Below, one piece after another: positions 35,122 through 44,875 of a stretch of DNA of 64,000 nucleotides. The notes below the pieces were generated by a model. The model saw nothing but the letters and a program-made list of their open reading frames with translations, did no database searches and was not told where the DNA came from. The DNA is from an uncultured Lachnospiraceae bacterium (lineage in GTDB: Bacteria; Bacillota; Clostridia; Lachnospirales; Lachnospiraceae), in assembly GCA_947630805.1 (NCBI GenBank), contig CANRIV010000005.1, positions 1 to 64,000 on the forward strand, given 5' to 3'. A program made the translations under genes and the position numbers. Position 1 is the stretch's first letter. Every line of letters begins with the position of its first letter.

Positions 35122-36015
35122 TCATTCCTGAGGCTGATGAATATGCACATCCAGCTGATTGTAAGGAATTCGTATGCCGTTTTCTTCAAACGCTTTTTTA
35201 ATATTTTCGTTGAGATAAAACATTCCTCTCCAGTAATCTTCTGATAAAGTCCACATTCGCAATTCTAATATCACACTGCTTTCTCCCAACTGCTTAACAA
35301 CCACTTGGCTTTCCTGGTCTTTCAATCTGTATTCACATTGATCCACAATCGTTTCTGCAATAGCCTTTGCTTTTCCCAAATCATCCTCATAGTGGATTCC
35401 TACCGCGACATCGACACGTCTGAAATCCTGATTTGTTACATTTACTAAAATACAGTTGGATACCGTGCCATTAGGACATTGAACAATTTTGTTATCTATC
35501 GTACTTAAAGTGGTGTGTATAATATCGATTTTTTCCACAGTACCTTCTACATTTTCGCCGGCTCCTTTCAAAATAATGTAATCACCCACTTTAAAAGGTT
35601 TGCTTATCAAAATAAGAATCCCTCCGGCAAAGTTGGAAAGACAGCCCTGCAGCGCCAGTCCTATCGATAATCCTGCAGTACCGAGCAGCGTAATGAGTGA
35701 TGTAGTTTCTATTCCGATTTGTCCGCAAATAATAATTAATACAATTACATATCCTACAACTTTTATCAGGGAATCAATAAACCGGCTCACTCCGATATCT
35801 GTGCCAGAACGGGTAAAAATATTTTTTACCAGTTTTCTTATCATTCGGATTACAAACTTTCCTACAATAAAGATAATAATGGCAGTCAAAATATCAAATC
35901 CTAAATTTACCAGCTTTCCAACTATCATTTCCGTATACTTAGATAATTGGTCAACTGTTTTATCTATGCTTTCTATTTCTGAAGAGATTTCAGATGTTGC
36001 TGACAAGAAAAACAT
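35122..36015 (-). CDS. mscS: MscS-family mechanosensitive channel
   Basis: 297 residues from ATG 36015, preceded by GGAGGCAGAT; the longer form has no ribosome site and runs into the serA terminator. Three transmembrane segments lie in the first 130 residues. The pore helix has the Gly/Ala pattern GTAGLSIGLALQGCLSNFAGGILIL, and the beta domain FKVGDYIILKGAGENVEGTVEKI follows. It releases ions and solutes on hypo-osmotic shock. It is separated from serA by a terminator and followed at 40 bases by the nuclease-partner gene. Confidence 0.93.
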   Translation of the reverse strand: MFFLSATSEISSEIESIDKTVDQLSKYTEMIVGKLVNLGFDILTAIIIFIVGKFVIRMIRKLVKNIFTRSGTDIGVSRFIDSLIKVVGYVIVLIIICGQIGIETTSLITLLGTAGLSIGLALQGCLSNFAGGILILISKPFKVGDYIILKGAGENVEGTVEKIDIIHTTLSTIDNKIVQCPNGTVSNCILVNVTNQDFRRVDVAVGIHYEDDLGKAKAIAETIVDQCEYRLKDQESQVVVKQLGESSVILELRMWTLSEDYWRGMFYLNENIKKAFEENGIRIPYNQLDVHIHQPQE

Positions 36016-36042
36016 ATCTGCCTCCGTTTCCCAGAATATAAT

Positions 36043-36072
36043 AAATGAGGCCATTTTACAACAGCCTCATTT
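36043..36072 (-). terminator. Terminator after serA
   Basis: AAATGAGGC (36043-36051) pairs with GCCTCATTT (36064-36072). On the minus strand TATTATATT follows. It lies 14 bases after the serA stop. Confidence 0.7.
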
Positions 36073-36086
36073 GTATCTGATTTCTG

Positions 36087-37250
36087 TTATTTTACTACTC
36101 TTACTTTTATGACCCCATCCAGTGACTGTAGTTTTGCAACAAGGCTGTCTGTGGCAGGTGCGTCAATATCCAGAATCGCATAGGCATAATCATTTCTCGA
36201 CTTATCTACCATATCTGCAACATTAATTCCTTCTGCCGCCACAGCTGATGCAAACTGTCCAATCATATTTGGAATATTCCTGTGACAGATTGTCACTCTG
36301 GATGCCTTGGTACAAATACCCAAATCACATTTCGGATAATTGACAGAATTTACAATATTTCCATTTTCCATAAAATCCATGATTTCATTGACTGCCATGA
36401 CAGCACAGTTATCTTCTGATTCCTCTGTGGAAGCGCCAAGATGCGGTGTGGCAATTACCCCCTGCATTTTTGCTGTCTTCGCATTTGGAAAATCGGTCAC
36501 ATATTTCTTTACTTTTCCGGAATTCAGCGCCTGTTCCATATCATCATCACATACCAGCAAATCTCTGGCAAAGTTAAGAACAACCACTCCATCCTTCATC
36601 ATTGCTATTGTGTCCTTATTTATCATTTCTTTCGTATCATCCAGCAGCGGTGTATGTAGTGTAATAAAATCGCATTCTTTAAAAATTTCTTCTCTTGTCT
36701 TTACCAGATGAATTTCCCGCTTCAGACTCAGAGCTCCTTCTACGGAGATATAAGGATCATTACCATAGACCTCCATTCCCAGAGAAACAGCTGCATTTGC
36801 TATCAGTCTTCCGATTGCACCAAGTCCGATAACGCCAAGTTTCTTTCCCTTTATCTCATTTCCCGCAAAGTTTTTCTTTGCTTTTTCCATGGTTTTTCCG
36901 ATATTTTCATCTTCCTTATTCGCTTGTACCCATTGATTTCCACCAAGAATATCCCGGGAAGCCAACAACATTCCACAAAGGACCAGTTCTTTTACACCAT
37001 TGGCATTAGCCCCCGGTGTATTAAATACTACAATTCCTTTCTTCGCACATTCTTCCAAAGGAATATTATTGACACCGGCTCCGGCTCTTGCAATTGCCAC
37101 CAGACTTTCCGGCATATCTAAATCGTGCATTGCCGCACTCCGCACCAATGCCACGTCAGCCTGAGAAAAATCATCTGTCATCTCATACTTGTCATTTAAT
37201 AAATCTGTTCCCAGTTTTGAGATAGGATTTAAACAATTTACCTTTATCAT
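36087..37250 (-). CDS. serA: D-3-phosphoglycerate dehydrogenase
   Basis: 387 residues. The NAD-binding motif is GVIGLGAIGRLIAN (about 139-152), with ARAGAGVNNIP before it and TPHLGASTEESE (active-site His) after. The C-terminal part (about 310-387) is a short ACT domain ending KVRVVK, probably for serine feedback. It oxidises 3-phosphoglycerate, the first step of serine synthesis. It directly follows serC in the same run, and glyA, which consumes serine, is elsewhere in the window. Confidence 0.93.
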   Translation of the reverse strand: MIKVNCLNPISKLGTDLLNDKYEMTDDFSQADVALVRSAAMHDLDMPESLVAIARAGAGVNNIPLEECAKKGIVVFNTPGANANGVKELVLCGMLLASRDILGGNQWVQANKEDENIGKTMEKAKKNFAGNEIKGKKLGVIGLGAIGRLIANAAVSLGMEVYGNDPYISVEGALSLKREIHLVKTREEIFKECDFITLHTPLLDDTKEMINKDTIAMMKDGVVVLNFARDLLVCDDDMEQALNSGKVKKYVTDFPNAKTAKMQGVIATPHLGASTEESEDNCAVMAVNEIMDFMENGNIVNSVNYPKCDLGICTKASRVTICHRNIPNMIGQFASAVAAEGINVADMVDKSRNDYAYAILDIDAPATDSLVAKLQSLDGVIKVRVVK

Positions 37251-37313
37251 TTTTTTCTCCTCTTATTTACCAAAGCAGACTTGTAATCTCTTTACTTCTG
37301 CTTCCGGTTTTTA

Positions 37314-38396
37314 TTATATATTTTCTGCCTCAAACTTTTTCATAAAGTCAACAAGGGCCTGCACTCCCTCTTTTGGCATTGCATTGTAAATGCTGGCTCT
37401 CATACCGCCTACTGTTCTATGCCCCTTTAAATTTTCCAGTCCGGCTGCCTTTGCCTCAGCGACAAATTTTGCATCCAGTTCTTCATTTCCGGTAACAAAA
37501 GGTACATTCATCAGAGAACGGTCTTTCGCTACTACTGTTCCTTTGAACAACTTGCTCTGATCCAGAAAATCATAAAGAATTTTTGCTTTCTCTTCATTGT
37601 GCTTTTTCATCGCCTCGAGTCCGCCCATCTTTTTAATCCACTGGAATACTTTACCGCAAATATAGATACCATAACATGGCGGTGTATTATAAAGAGAATC
37701 TGCATCTGCCTGTGTTTTGTAGGCAAGCATTGTAGGAACAGAAGAATCTACCTCCTCCGGAATTAAATCTTCACGAATAATCACAATAACCACACCGGCA
37801 GGTCCGATATTTTTCTGAACGCCGCCATAAATAACTCCATATTTTGTAACATCTACAGGCTCTGATAAAAAACAGGAGGATACGTCTGCTACCAATGTAT
37901 GACCCTTAGTATTTGGGAGTTCATGGTATTTTGTACCATATATTGTATTGTTTTCACAAATATATACATAATCCACATCATCATCAATATCCAAGTCACT
38001 GCAGTCCGGAATATAAGAAAATGTCTTGTCTGCGGAAGAAGCTACTCTCTGTACTTCCACATATTTTTCTGCTTCCTGTGCTGCTTTCTTTGCCCATTGT
38101 CCTGTAATAATATAAGCTGCTTTTCCGTTTTTCTTTAAATTCATCGGAATCGCTGCAAACTGTTGGGAGGCTCCTCCCTGAAGGAACAATACTTTATAAT
38201 TGTCCGGGATATTCATCAACTCCCTGATGTCTTTCTGGGCATCATCAATAATCTGCTGAAACGCCTTGGAACGATGACTCATCTCCATAACACTCATGCC
38301 CGTTCCTTTGTAATCAAGCATTTCTTCTGCTGCTTCTTTTAATACTTCTTCCGGTAATACTGCCGGTCCTGCTGAAAAATTATATACTCTAGCCAT
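37314..38396 (-). CDS. serC: Phosphoserine aminotransferase
   Basis: 360 residues from ATG 38396, which follows ACAGGAGGAG; the longer frame overlaps ilvB and lacks a site. It begins ARVYNFSAGPAVLP, the family signature. The PLP lysine is in YGGVQKNIGPAG, and HRTVGGMRASIYNAMP is near the C-terminus. It makes phosphoserine from 3-phosphohydroxypyruvate and glutamate. It stands between ilvB (28 bases) and serA (63 bases). Confidence 0.95.
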   Translation of the reverse strand: MARVYNFSAGPAVLPEEVLKEAAEEMLDYKGTGMSVMEMSHRSKAFQQIIDDAQKDIRELMNIPDNYKVLFLQGGASQQFAAIPMNLKKNGKAAYIITGQWAKKAAQEAEKYVEVQRVASSADKTFSYIPDCSDLDIDDDVDYVYICENNTIYGTKYHELPNTKGHTLVADVSSCFLSEPVDVTKYGVIYGGVQKNIGPAGVVIVIIREDLIPEEVDSSVPTMLAYKTQADADSLYNTPPCYGIYICGKVFQWIKKMGGLEAMKKHNEEKAKILYDFLDQSKLFKGTVVAKDRSLMNVPFVTGNEELDAKFVAEAKAAGLENLKGHRTVGGMRASIYNAMPKEGVQALVDFMKKFEAENI

Positions 38397-38424
38397 TTTA
38401 CTCCTCCTGTAATATTTTTTATTA

Positions 38425-40116
38425 TTAGCAATCGTAACCCTTGTCGGCAAGATCTTCTGCCGAAAATGCCTCACTGATTGCCGTATTGGCAGGTACCATA
38501 GGAAATACCTTGTCATCTTGGTCAATCTGCGCATCAATTACACAAGGAATATTCATTGCAACTGCATCTTTCCATGCTGCTTCAAACTCTTCAAGGGTAG
38601 TAACCCTATAGGCTTTGGCTCCCATACCCTCTGCAATTTTCACAAAATCTACAGCGTCGTCCAACACTGTATTAGAATATCTTTTACCATAGAACAACGT
38701 CTGCCACTGGCGTACCATTCCAAGCACATGATTGTTAATGACAATCTGAATAATTGGAATATTGTACCGGGTCGCGGTGGCAATTTCATTCATATTCATT
38801 CGAAAGCATCCATCACCGGCGATATTCACGACAATCTTATCTTTGTTGCCCATTTTTGCACCAATACATGCGCCTACGCCATAACCCATTGTACCTAGGC
38901 CCCCGGAGGTAATCAGCTGTCTTGGTCTGTTATAATTATAAAACTGTGCAGCCCACATCTGATGTTGTCCGACATCTGTCGTTACGATTGCTTCCCCATC
39001 CGTGAGCCGGTAAAGAGAGTCAATCAGTGCCGGTCCTGTCAGTTTTGATTTGTCCAAATCCAATGGATACTTCTTTTTCATTTCATTGATATGTTCCATC
39101 CATTCAGAATGATTCTGCTTTTTCAATTTTCGATTTAAGCGGATTAATACTTCTTTGATATCACCGATAACACTGGCATCGGTCTTCACGTTTTTGTTAA
39201 TTTCCGACGGATCTACGTCAATATGAACAATCTTAGCATTTTCTGCAAATTTTTTTGGATTTCCACAAACTCTGTCGCTAAATCTCGCACCGAGAACTAA
39301 CAGTAAATCACACTCTGTAACGCCAAAATTGGAAGTCTTTGTTCCGTGCATACCAATCATTCCTGTGTAACGTGGACTCGTTCCTTCGATTGTACCTTTT
39401 CCCATAAGAGAATCACAGACCGGTGCATCTATCAGCTCTGCCAGTTCTCTTACCTCCTTATGCGCCTCAGAGATAACGGCGCCACCGCCAACCAGAAGAA
39501 ACGGTTTTTTAGATGCCTCTATCATCTCTACAACAGTATCAATGTCTTCTTCTGTTATCATATCTGTCTTTCTCTCTACAGGTACGGGTGTTTTGCGCTC
39601 AAATTCTATCTCATTTGCAGTAACATCCTTTGTAATATCTACCAATACCGGACCCGGTCTGCCGGATTTTGCAATCACAAAAGCCTTCCGAATCGTATCT
39701 GCCAGATTTTCTATCTCTTTGACAATAAAGTTATGCTTTGTAATCGGCATTGTAGCTCCCACAATATCAATTTCCTGAAAGGAATCCTTTCCAAGGCCGG
39801 ACTTTGCAACATTTGCCGTAATCGCTACAATCGGTACAGAATCCATATAGGCCGTAGCAATACCGGTCACAAGATTCGTTGCTCCCGGTCCCGAAGTAGC
39901 CATACATACACCCACCTTTCCGGTAGAGCGGGCATAACCGTCTGCCGCATGTGCTGCTCCCTGTTCATGGGAAACAAGAATATGCGTAATAGCGTCAGAA
40001 TTTTTATATAATTCGTCATAAATATTTAAAATTGTTCCTCCCGGATATCCGAATACAGTGTCAACACCCTGTTCTTTTAAACATTCGATTACTATTTGCG
40101 AGCCATTCAGTTTCAT
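38425..40116 (-). CDS. ilvB: Acetolactate synthase large subunit
   Basis: 563 residues. N-terminal TPP/substrate domain FGYPGGTILNIYDEL and SHEQGAAHAADGYARSTGKVG; C-terminal TPP-metal motif GDGCFRMNMNEIATATRYN. It joins two pyruvates (or pyruvate and 2-ketobutyrate) to start branched-chain amino-acid synthesis. No small regulatory subunit (ilvN) or ilvC is adjacent, so these must lie elsewhere. It is third in the leuB-ilvD-ilvB-serC-serA run. Confidence 0.94.
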   Translation of the reverse strand: MKLNGSQIVIECLKEQGVDTVFGYPGGTILNIYDELYKNSDAITHILVSHEQGAAHAADGYARSTGKVGVCMATSGPGATNLVTGIATAYMDSVPIVAITANVAKSGLGKDSFQEIDIVGATMPITKHNFIVKEIENLADTIRKAFVIAKSGRPGPVLVDITKDVTANEIEFERKTPVPVERKTDMITEEDIDTVVEMIEASKKPFLLVGGGAVISEAHKEVRELAELIDAPVCDSLMGKGTIEGTSPRYTGMIGMHGTKTSNFGVTECDLLLVLGARFSDRVCGNPKKFAENAKIVHIDVDPSEINKNVKTDASVIGDIKEVLIRLNRKLKKQNHSEWMEHINEMKKKYPLDLDKSKLTGPALIDSLYRLTDGEAIVTTDVGQHQMWAAQFYNYNRPRQLITSGGLGTMGYGVGACIGAKMGNKDKIVVNIAGDGCFRMNMNEIATATRYNIPIIQIVINNHVLGMVRQWQTLFYGKRYSNTVLDDAVDFVKIAEGMGAKAYRVTTLEEFEAAWKDAVAMNIPCVIDAQIDQDDKVFPMVPANTAISEAFSAEDLADKGYDC

Positions 40117-40153
40117 ATATCTTTACCTCTCCTTTTTTGTTTCTCTATTTTCT

Positions 40154-41821
40154 CTATTTTTTAATTTCAAGAGTAGCGCCTTTATTTCCTGATGTGACCA
40201 TAGCAGCGTATCTTGCCAGATAACCCGTAGTAACTTTCGGAACTCTTGGCTGCCATTTTGCCTTTCTGTCAGCCATCTCTTCCTCGGATATATCCACATC
40301 AAGTGTCATCTTTGGAATATTGATTTTGATAATGTCTCCCTCTTCCACCAAAGCAATCGGACCGCCGACTGCTGCTTCCGGTGAGACATGTCCGATGGAA
40401 GCGCCTCTGGAAGCTCCGGAAAAACGTCCATCTGTAATCAGGGCAACCGTTTCGCCCAATCCCATTCCTGCAATTGCTGAGGTAGGATTCAGCATTTCTC
40501 TCATGCCCGGTCCGCCTTTCGGACCCTCATATCGGATTACTACTACATCACCATCTACAATTTTTCCTCCTTTGATAGCAGCAATAGCATCTTCCTCACA
40601 ATCAAACACTCTTGCCGGTCCTTCATGCACCATCATAGATTCTGCCACTGCGGACCGTTTTACTACGCTTCCGTCCGGCGCCAGATTTCCTTTCAGCACT
40701 GCCAGACCTCCTGTCTTGCTATAAGGGTTATCTAAAGGTCTGATGATTTCAGGATTTTTATTTACGCATCCTTTTATGTTTTCACCTATCGTATTTCCTG
40801 TTACTGTCATACAGTCTTCATGCAGCAGACCCAGCTGACTCAGTTCATTCATCACTGCATAAACACCGCCTGCCTCATTTAAATCTTCCATGTAAGTTGG
40901 TCCTGCAGGTGCCAGATGACAAAGATTTGGTGTCTTTTCACTGATTTCATTGGCAAAAGAAATATCGAAATCAAATCCGACTTCATGTGCGATAGCCGGC
41001 AGATGCAGCATGCTGTTTGTAGAACATCCCAACGCCATATCTACGGTCAACGCATTAAGAATTGCTTCTTTTGTCATAATATCTCTTGGTCGGATATTTT
41101 TTCTATATAATTCCATCACTGCCATACCTGCATGTTTTGCAAGTTTAATCCTCTCAGAGTAGACAGCCGGAATCGTACCATTTCCTTTCAGTCCCATACC
41201 GAGAGCTTCCGTCAGACAATTCATGGAATTTGCCGTATACATACCAGAACAGGAGCCACAAGTCGGACAAACTTTCTCTTCAAACTCTTTTACCTGTTCT
41301 AATGTAAGTTTTCCTGCCGCATTCGCACCTACCGCTTCAAACATTGAGGAAAGGCTTCTCTTCTCCCCCATCACATGACCGGCAAGCATTGGTCCTCCTG
41401 AAACAAATACGGTCGGTACATTTACACGGGCTGCCGCCATCAAAAGTCCCGGTACATTTTTATCACAATTTGGTATCATTACCAAAGCATCAAACTGATG
41501 GGCCAGTGCCATACATTCGGTAGAATCAGCAATTAAGTCTCTTGTGACCAGAGAATATTTCATCCCCTCATGTCCCATTGCAATACCATCGCACACTGCG
41601 ATTGCCGGAAACATAATTGGCGTACCTCCCGCCATGGCTACTCCCATTTTTACAGCATTGGCGATTTTATCCAGATTCATATGACCCGGAACAATTTCAT
41701 TATAGGAACAGACAATCCCGACAAGCGGTTTGGATAGTTCTTCTTCCGTCATTCCCAGGGCATTAAATAATGACCTGTGCGGTGCCTGCTGGATTCCCGT
41801 TTTTACTGCATCACTTTTCAT
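40154..41821 (-). CDS. ilvD: Dihydroxy-acid dehydratase
   Basis: 555 residues from ATG 41821, with GGAGG about 8 bases upstream. Fe-S ligand cysteines are in NCDKNVPG and [19 protein letters not shown], and [17 protein letters not shown] and [10 protein letters not shown] follow. It dehydrates dihydroxy-isovalerate and dihydroxy-methylvalerate to the 2-keto acids for valine and isoleucine. It is 37 bases upstream of ilvB and 90 bases downstream of leuB. Confidence 0.96.
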   Translation of the reverse strand: MKSDAVKTGIQQAPHRSLFNALGMTEEELSKPLVGIVCSYNEIVPGHMNLDKIANAVKMGVAMAGGTPIMFPAIAVCDGIAMGHEGMKYSLVTRDLIADSTECMALAHQFDALVMIPNCDKNVPGLLMAAARVNVPTVFVSGGPMLAGHVMGEKRSLSSMFEAVGANAAGKLTLEQVKEFEEKVCPTCGSCSGMYTANSMNCLTEALGMGLKGNGTIPAVYSERIKLAKHAGMAVMELYRKNIRPRDIMTKEAILNALTVDMALGCSTNSMLHLPAIAHEVGFDFDISFANEISEKTPNLCHLAPAGPTYMEDLNEAGGVYAVMNELSQLGLLHEDCMTVTGNTIGENIKGCVNKNPEIIRPLDNPYSKTGGLAVLKGNLAPDGSVVKRSAVAESMMVHEGPARVFDCEEDAIAAIKGGKIVDGDVVVIRYEGPKGGPGMREMLNPTSAIAGMGLGETVALITDGRFSGASRGASIGHVSPEAAVGGPIALVEEGDIIKINIPKMTLDVDISEEEMADRKAKWQPRVPKVTTGYLARYAAMVTSGNKGATLEIKK

Positions 41822-41911
41822 CGTATATACCTCCATGATTGCAAATTGATATATCAATATTTCACTGCTTTTCTTTTATATATGTTCTGTATCTTACAGC
41901 TTATCCGATAA

Positions 41912-42994
41912 TTATAATCTTCTGCAGATTTCATCTCCCATCTGCCGGCAGCCCACGAGAGTCATGCCTTCCGACATAATATCTACCGTGCGGATACCGT
42001 CTTCCAATACTTTCTGAACGGCATTTTCTATCATATCTGCCTCTTCATCCAAATCAAAAGAATAGCGAAGCATCATAGCCGCAGATAAAATTGTGGCAAT
42101 CGGATTTGCTTTGTCCTGTCCTGCGATATCCGGAGCAGCGCCATGGCTTGGCTCATAAAGACCAAACTTATCTTCCCTGAGGCTGGCTGAAGATAACATT
42201 CCAATCGAGCCTGTGATCATACTGGCCTCGTCAGACAGAATATCACCAAACATATTTTCCGTGACTACTACGTCAAACTGAGCCGGATTTTTTACCAGCT
42301 GCATTGCGCAGTTATCTACCAGCATATGCGTCAGCTTCACTTCCGGATAATCTTTTGCCACCTGATTTACTACTTTATCCCACAGCCGGGAAGAATCAAG
42401 TACATTGGACTTGTCCACACTGATAACTTCTTTCCTTCTCTTCATGGCAATATCAAAAGCTTTGACGGCAATTCTTCGGATTTCCTCTTCGGTATAAGTC
42501 AATGTATCCGTCGCCGTCAGGACACCATTGACTTCTTCTGTCTTTCTCTCTCCAAAGTAAAGACCTCCCGTCAGTTCCCTGACAATAATCATATCAAATC
42601 CTGCCTCTGCCACAGATTCTTTCAGTGGGCAGGCGTCTTTCAATTCTTTGTACAGATATGCCGGTCTTAAATTTGCAAAAAGATTCAATCCTTTCCGAAT
42701 GGCAAGAAGTCCTGCTTCCGGTCTGAGATTTGGGGGAAGTTCATACCAGCTGTCTTTTCCAACAATACCTCCCACAGCCCCCAGTAAGACGGCATCACTT
42801 GATTTTGCAGTCGCCAGAGCTTCTTCCGTCAACGGCACACCATGCCGGTCAATGGAGATTCCTCCCATGTCAACTTCTGTATAGCAAAATGTGTGTCCTT
42901 TCCCGGCTCCTACCGCATTGAGAACTTTCTGTGCTTCTTTTACAATTTCCGGCCCGATTCCGTCACCCGGAATGACTGCTATGTTATATTTCAT
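41912..42994 (-). CDS. leuB: 3-Isopropylmalate dehydrogenase
   Basis: 360 residues. It has IAVIPGDGIGPEIV at the start, the substrate-binding RPAYLYKELKDACPLK region, and the signature NMFGDILSDEASMITGSIGMLSSAS near 245. It catalyses oxidative decarboxylation in leucine synthesis. leuA and leuCD are not next to it. It is first gene of the amino-acid operon and has a good promoter 79 bases upstream. ATG 42994 follows AAAGGAGACCAA. Confidence 0.95.
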   Translation of the reverse strand: MKYNIAVIPGDGIGPEIVKEAQKVLNAVGAGKGHTFCYTEVDMGGISIDRHGVPLTEEALATAKSSDAVLLGAVGGIVGKDSWYELPPNLRPEAGLLAIRKGLNLFANLRPAYLYKELKDACPLKESVAEAGFDMIIVRELTGGLYFGERKTEEVNGVLTATDTLTYTEEEIRRIAVKAFDIAMKRRKEVISVDKSNVLDSSRLWDKVVNQVAKDYPEVKLTHMLVDNCAMQLVKNPAQFDVVVTENMFGDILSDEASMITGSIGMLSSASLREDKFGLYEPSHGAAPDIAGQDKANPIATILSAAMMLRYSFDLDEEADMIENAVQKVLEDGIRTVDIMSEGMTLVGCRQMGDEICRRL

Positions 42995-43072
42995 TTGGTC
43001 TCCTTTTATCAGTTTTTAATTTTTCAAAAAATTAATATGATTTTATATCCAATAATCCACATTAACTCATAA

Positions 43073-43101
43073 ATTATACCCCAATTACTGCTATTTTTCA
43101 A
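43073..43101 (-). promoter_or_regulatory. Promoter of the leuB-ilvD-ilvB-serC-serA run
   Basis: On the minus strand TTGAAA (43101-43096), 17 bases, perfect TATAAT (43078-43073). The leader is about 72 bases and shows no T-box, leader peptide rich in Leu/Ile/Val, or terminator. Confidence 0.8.
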
Positions 43102-43159
43102 CATATAGATATAATGTATTTTATTGATAAATTTTAATATAAATACAGAAAAAAAGAAA

Positions 43160-43189
43160 CACAGCTGTGAACACCCGTCCACAACTGTG
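43160..43189 (-). terminator. Terminator after yajC
   Basis: CACAGTTGTG pairs with CACAGCTGTG (one G-U) on the minus strand, followed by TTTCTTTTTTTC. It closes the tgt-yajC unit. Confidence 0.85.
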
Positions 43190-43201
43190 CCTAAACTATT
43201 T

Positions 43202-43522
43202 TTAGTTCCCGCTCTGAGCAAAATTTCCTTTTTCTACATCTACAATCGCTGTCTTCTGCATTGGAATCCGGCAGTTTTTATTTCCGCCAAATTCTACAAT
43301 AACTGTATCTTCAGCCACATCAATAATCATTCCGTAAAATCCACTGGTGGTCAGAACACTGTCACCAATTTCAATATTGGAAAGCAGCTCCTGCTGTTTC
43401 TTTTCCTGTTTTTTTTGTGGTCTGATGGCAATAAAATACATAAAACCGATGATAATTACCATATAGACTACAATAATCAAAATTCCTGATGTACCTCCTG
43501 CTCCAGATGCTAATATCAGCAT
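43202..43522 (-). CDS. yajC: Preprotein translocase subunit YajC
   Basis: 106 residues. One membrane helix (about 14-33) is followed by the family motif IRPQKKQEKKQQELLSNI and GDSVLTTSGFYG. YajC associates with SecDF at the Sec translocon. The start overlaps the end of tgt by 7 bases, the common tgt-yajC arrangement. secDF itself is about 16 kb away in this window. Confidence 0.93.
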   Translation of the reverse strand: MLILASGAGGTSGILIIVVYMVIIIGFMYFIAIRPQKKQEKKQQELLSNIEIGDSVLTTSGFYGMIIDVAEDTVIVEFGGNKNCRIPMQKTAIVDVEKGNFAQSGN

Positions 43523-44670
43523 AATCCTACCTCCTGTTTTTTGTCATTTTCCTGAAAGCCTTCCAGCTTATCTGCCTTATAACTCTGATATCTTCCTGCC
43601 GCAATGGCATCTCGGATTTCTTCCATCATTGTATTATAAAAATATAAATTATGCAAGACGCACAGACGCATTCCCAACATTTCTTTTGCCTTTAATAAAT
43701 GTCTAATATATGCTCGTGTGTGATAACGACAGGCCGGGCATGCACACCCTTCTTCTATCGGTCTGTCATCGGTCTCATACTTCGCATTAAACAAATTTAT
43801 TTTTCCCTTATTTGTATATACATGTCCATGTCTTCCATTACGGGAGGGATAGACACAGTCAAAAAAATCTACGCCGCGTTCTACCGCCTCTAAAATATTT
43901 GCCGGCGTTCCGACTCCCATCAAATAAACCGGCTTATTTGACGGAAGCTGTGGTACGACTTTTTCAATAATCCTGTACATTTCCTCATGACTCTCTCCCA
44001 CTGCCAAACCACCAATGGCATATCCGTCCAGTTCAATCTGGGAAATTGTTTTTGCATGTTCTACTCTGATATCATCATAAATACCACCCTGATTGATTCC
44101 GAACAGCATCTGTTTTTGATTTATCGTGTCTTCAAGCCTGTTGAGTCTGTCCATTTCTGCCCTGCATCTTTTCAGCCATCGGGTCGTCCGGTCTACAGAA
44201 TCCTTTATGTATGATTTTGTCGCCACACTGGAAGGACATTCATCAAATGCCATTGCAATAGTAGATGCAAGATTAGACTGTATCTGCATACTTTCTTCCG
44301 GTCCCATAAAGATTTTACGCCCATCCACATGGGAATGAAAATAGACACCTTCTTCTTTTATTTTTCTGAGCTCTGCGAGCGAAAATACCTGAAACCCTCC
44401 GGAATCCGTAAGAATTGGTTTATCCCAATTCATAAATCTGTGAATTCCCCCGAGTTGTTTTATAATTTTATCTCCCGGACGTACATGAAGATGATACGTG
44501 TTAGACAATTCTATCTGCGTTTTGATTGTTTTCAAGTCTTCTGCTGCCACTGCGCCTTTAATTGCCGCTGCAGTGCCCACATTCATAAAAACGGGTGTGT
44601 GAATCGTTCCATGCGCTGTAGTAAATACACCTTGTTTTGCCTCTCCATCTTTTGCTTCTATCTGAAACAT
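43516..44670 (-). CDS. tgt: tRNA-guanine transglycosylase
   Basis: 384 residues. It shows TPVFMNVGTAAAIKG, LTDSGGFQVFSL (catalytic Asp), FGINQGGIYDDIR and the zinc site CACPACRYHTRAYIRHLLK with CVLHN. It exchanges guanine 34 of GUN-anticodon tRNAs for preQ1 or queuine. The upstream promoter is clear and yajC overlaps downstream. No queuosine-synthesis genes lie alongside. Confidence 0.96.
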   Translation of the reverse strand: MFQIEAKDGEAKQGVFTTAHGTIHTPVFMNVGTAAAIKGAVAAEDLKTIKTQIELSNTYHLHVRPGDKIIKQLGGIHRFMNWDKPILTDSGGFQVFSLAELRKIKEEGVYFHSHVDGRKIFMGPEESMQIQSNLASTIAMAFDECPSSVATKSYIKDSVDRTTRWLKRCRAEMDRLNRLEDTINQKQMLFGINQGGIYDDIRVEHAKTISQIELDGYAIGGLAVGESHEEMYRIIEKVVPQLPSNKPVYLMGVGTPANILEAVERGVDFFDCVYPSRNGRHGHVYTNKGKINLFNAKYETDDRPIEEGCACPACRYHTRAYIRHLLKAKEMLGMRLCVLHNLYFYNTMMEEIRDAIAAGRYQSYKADKLEGFQENDKKQEVGLC

Positions 44671-44718
44671 ACAAACCTCTCACAATTAAAATAAAATACA
44701 ACAATAAAACTTCGTTTT

Positions 44719-44747
44719 ATTATATTATCATAAACAGGTAAAATCAA
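44719..44747 (-). promoter_or_regulatory. Promoter of tgt-yajC
   Basis: On the minus strand TTGATT (44747-44742), 17 bases, perfect TATAAT (44724-44719), 49 bases before the tgt ATG. Confidence 0.75.
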
Positions 44748-44775
44748 GAAATATAATATTCCTTTTTCGTTTCAT

Positions 44776-44804
44776 TTGATATTATTGATTTTAATTGCTA
44801 TAAT
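44776..44804 (+). promoter_or_regulatory. Promoter of aroC
   Basis: TTGATA (44776-44781), 17 bases, perfect TATAAT (44799-44804). It is arranged back to back with the tgt promoter. Confidence 0.78.
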
Positions 44805-44875
44805 CAATCCGAAAGATAATATTGTATTATCAGCAAAATAAGATATTTCTATCTACAGGATTTCAGGAGGTCATT

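Noticed and set aside
42995..43066. Leader-peptide attenuator for the leucine/isoleucine operon
   Set aside because: The only short frame is two codons long and no alternative hairpins or T-run are present.
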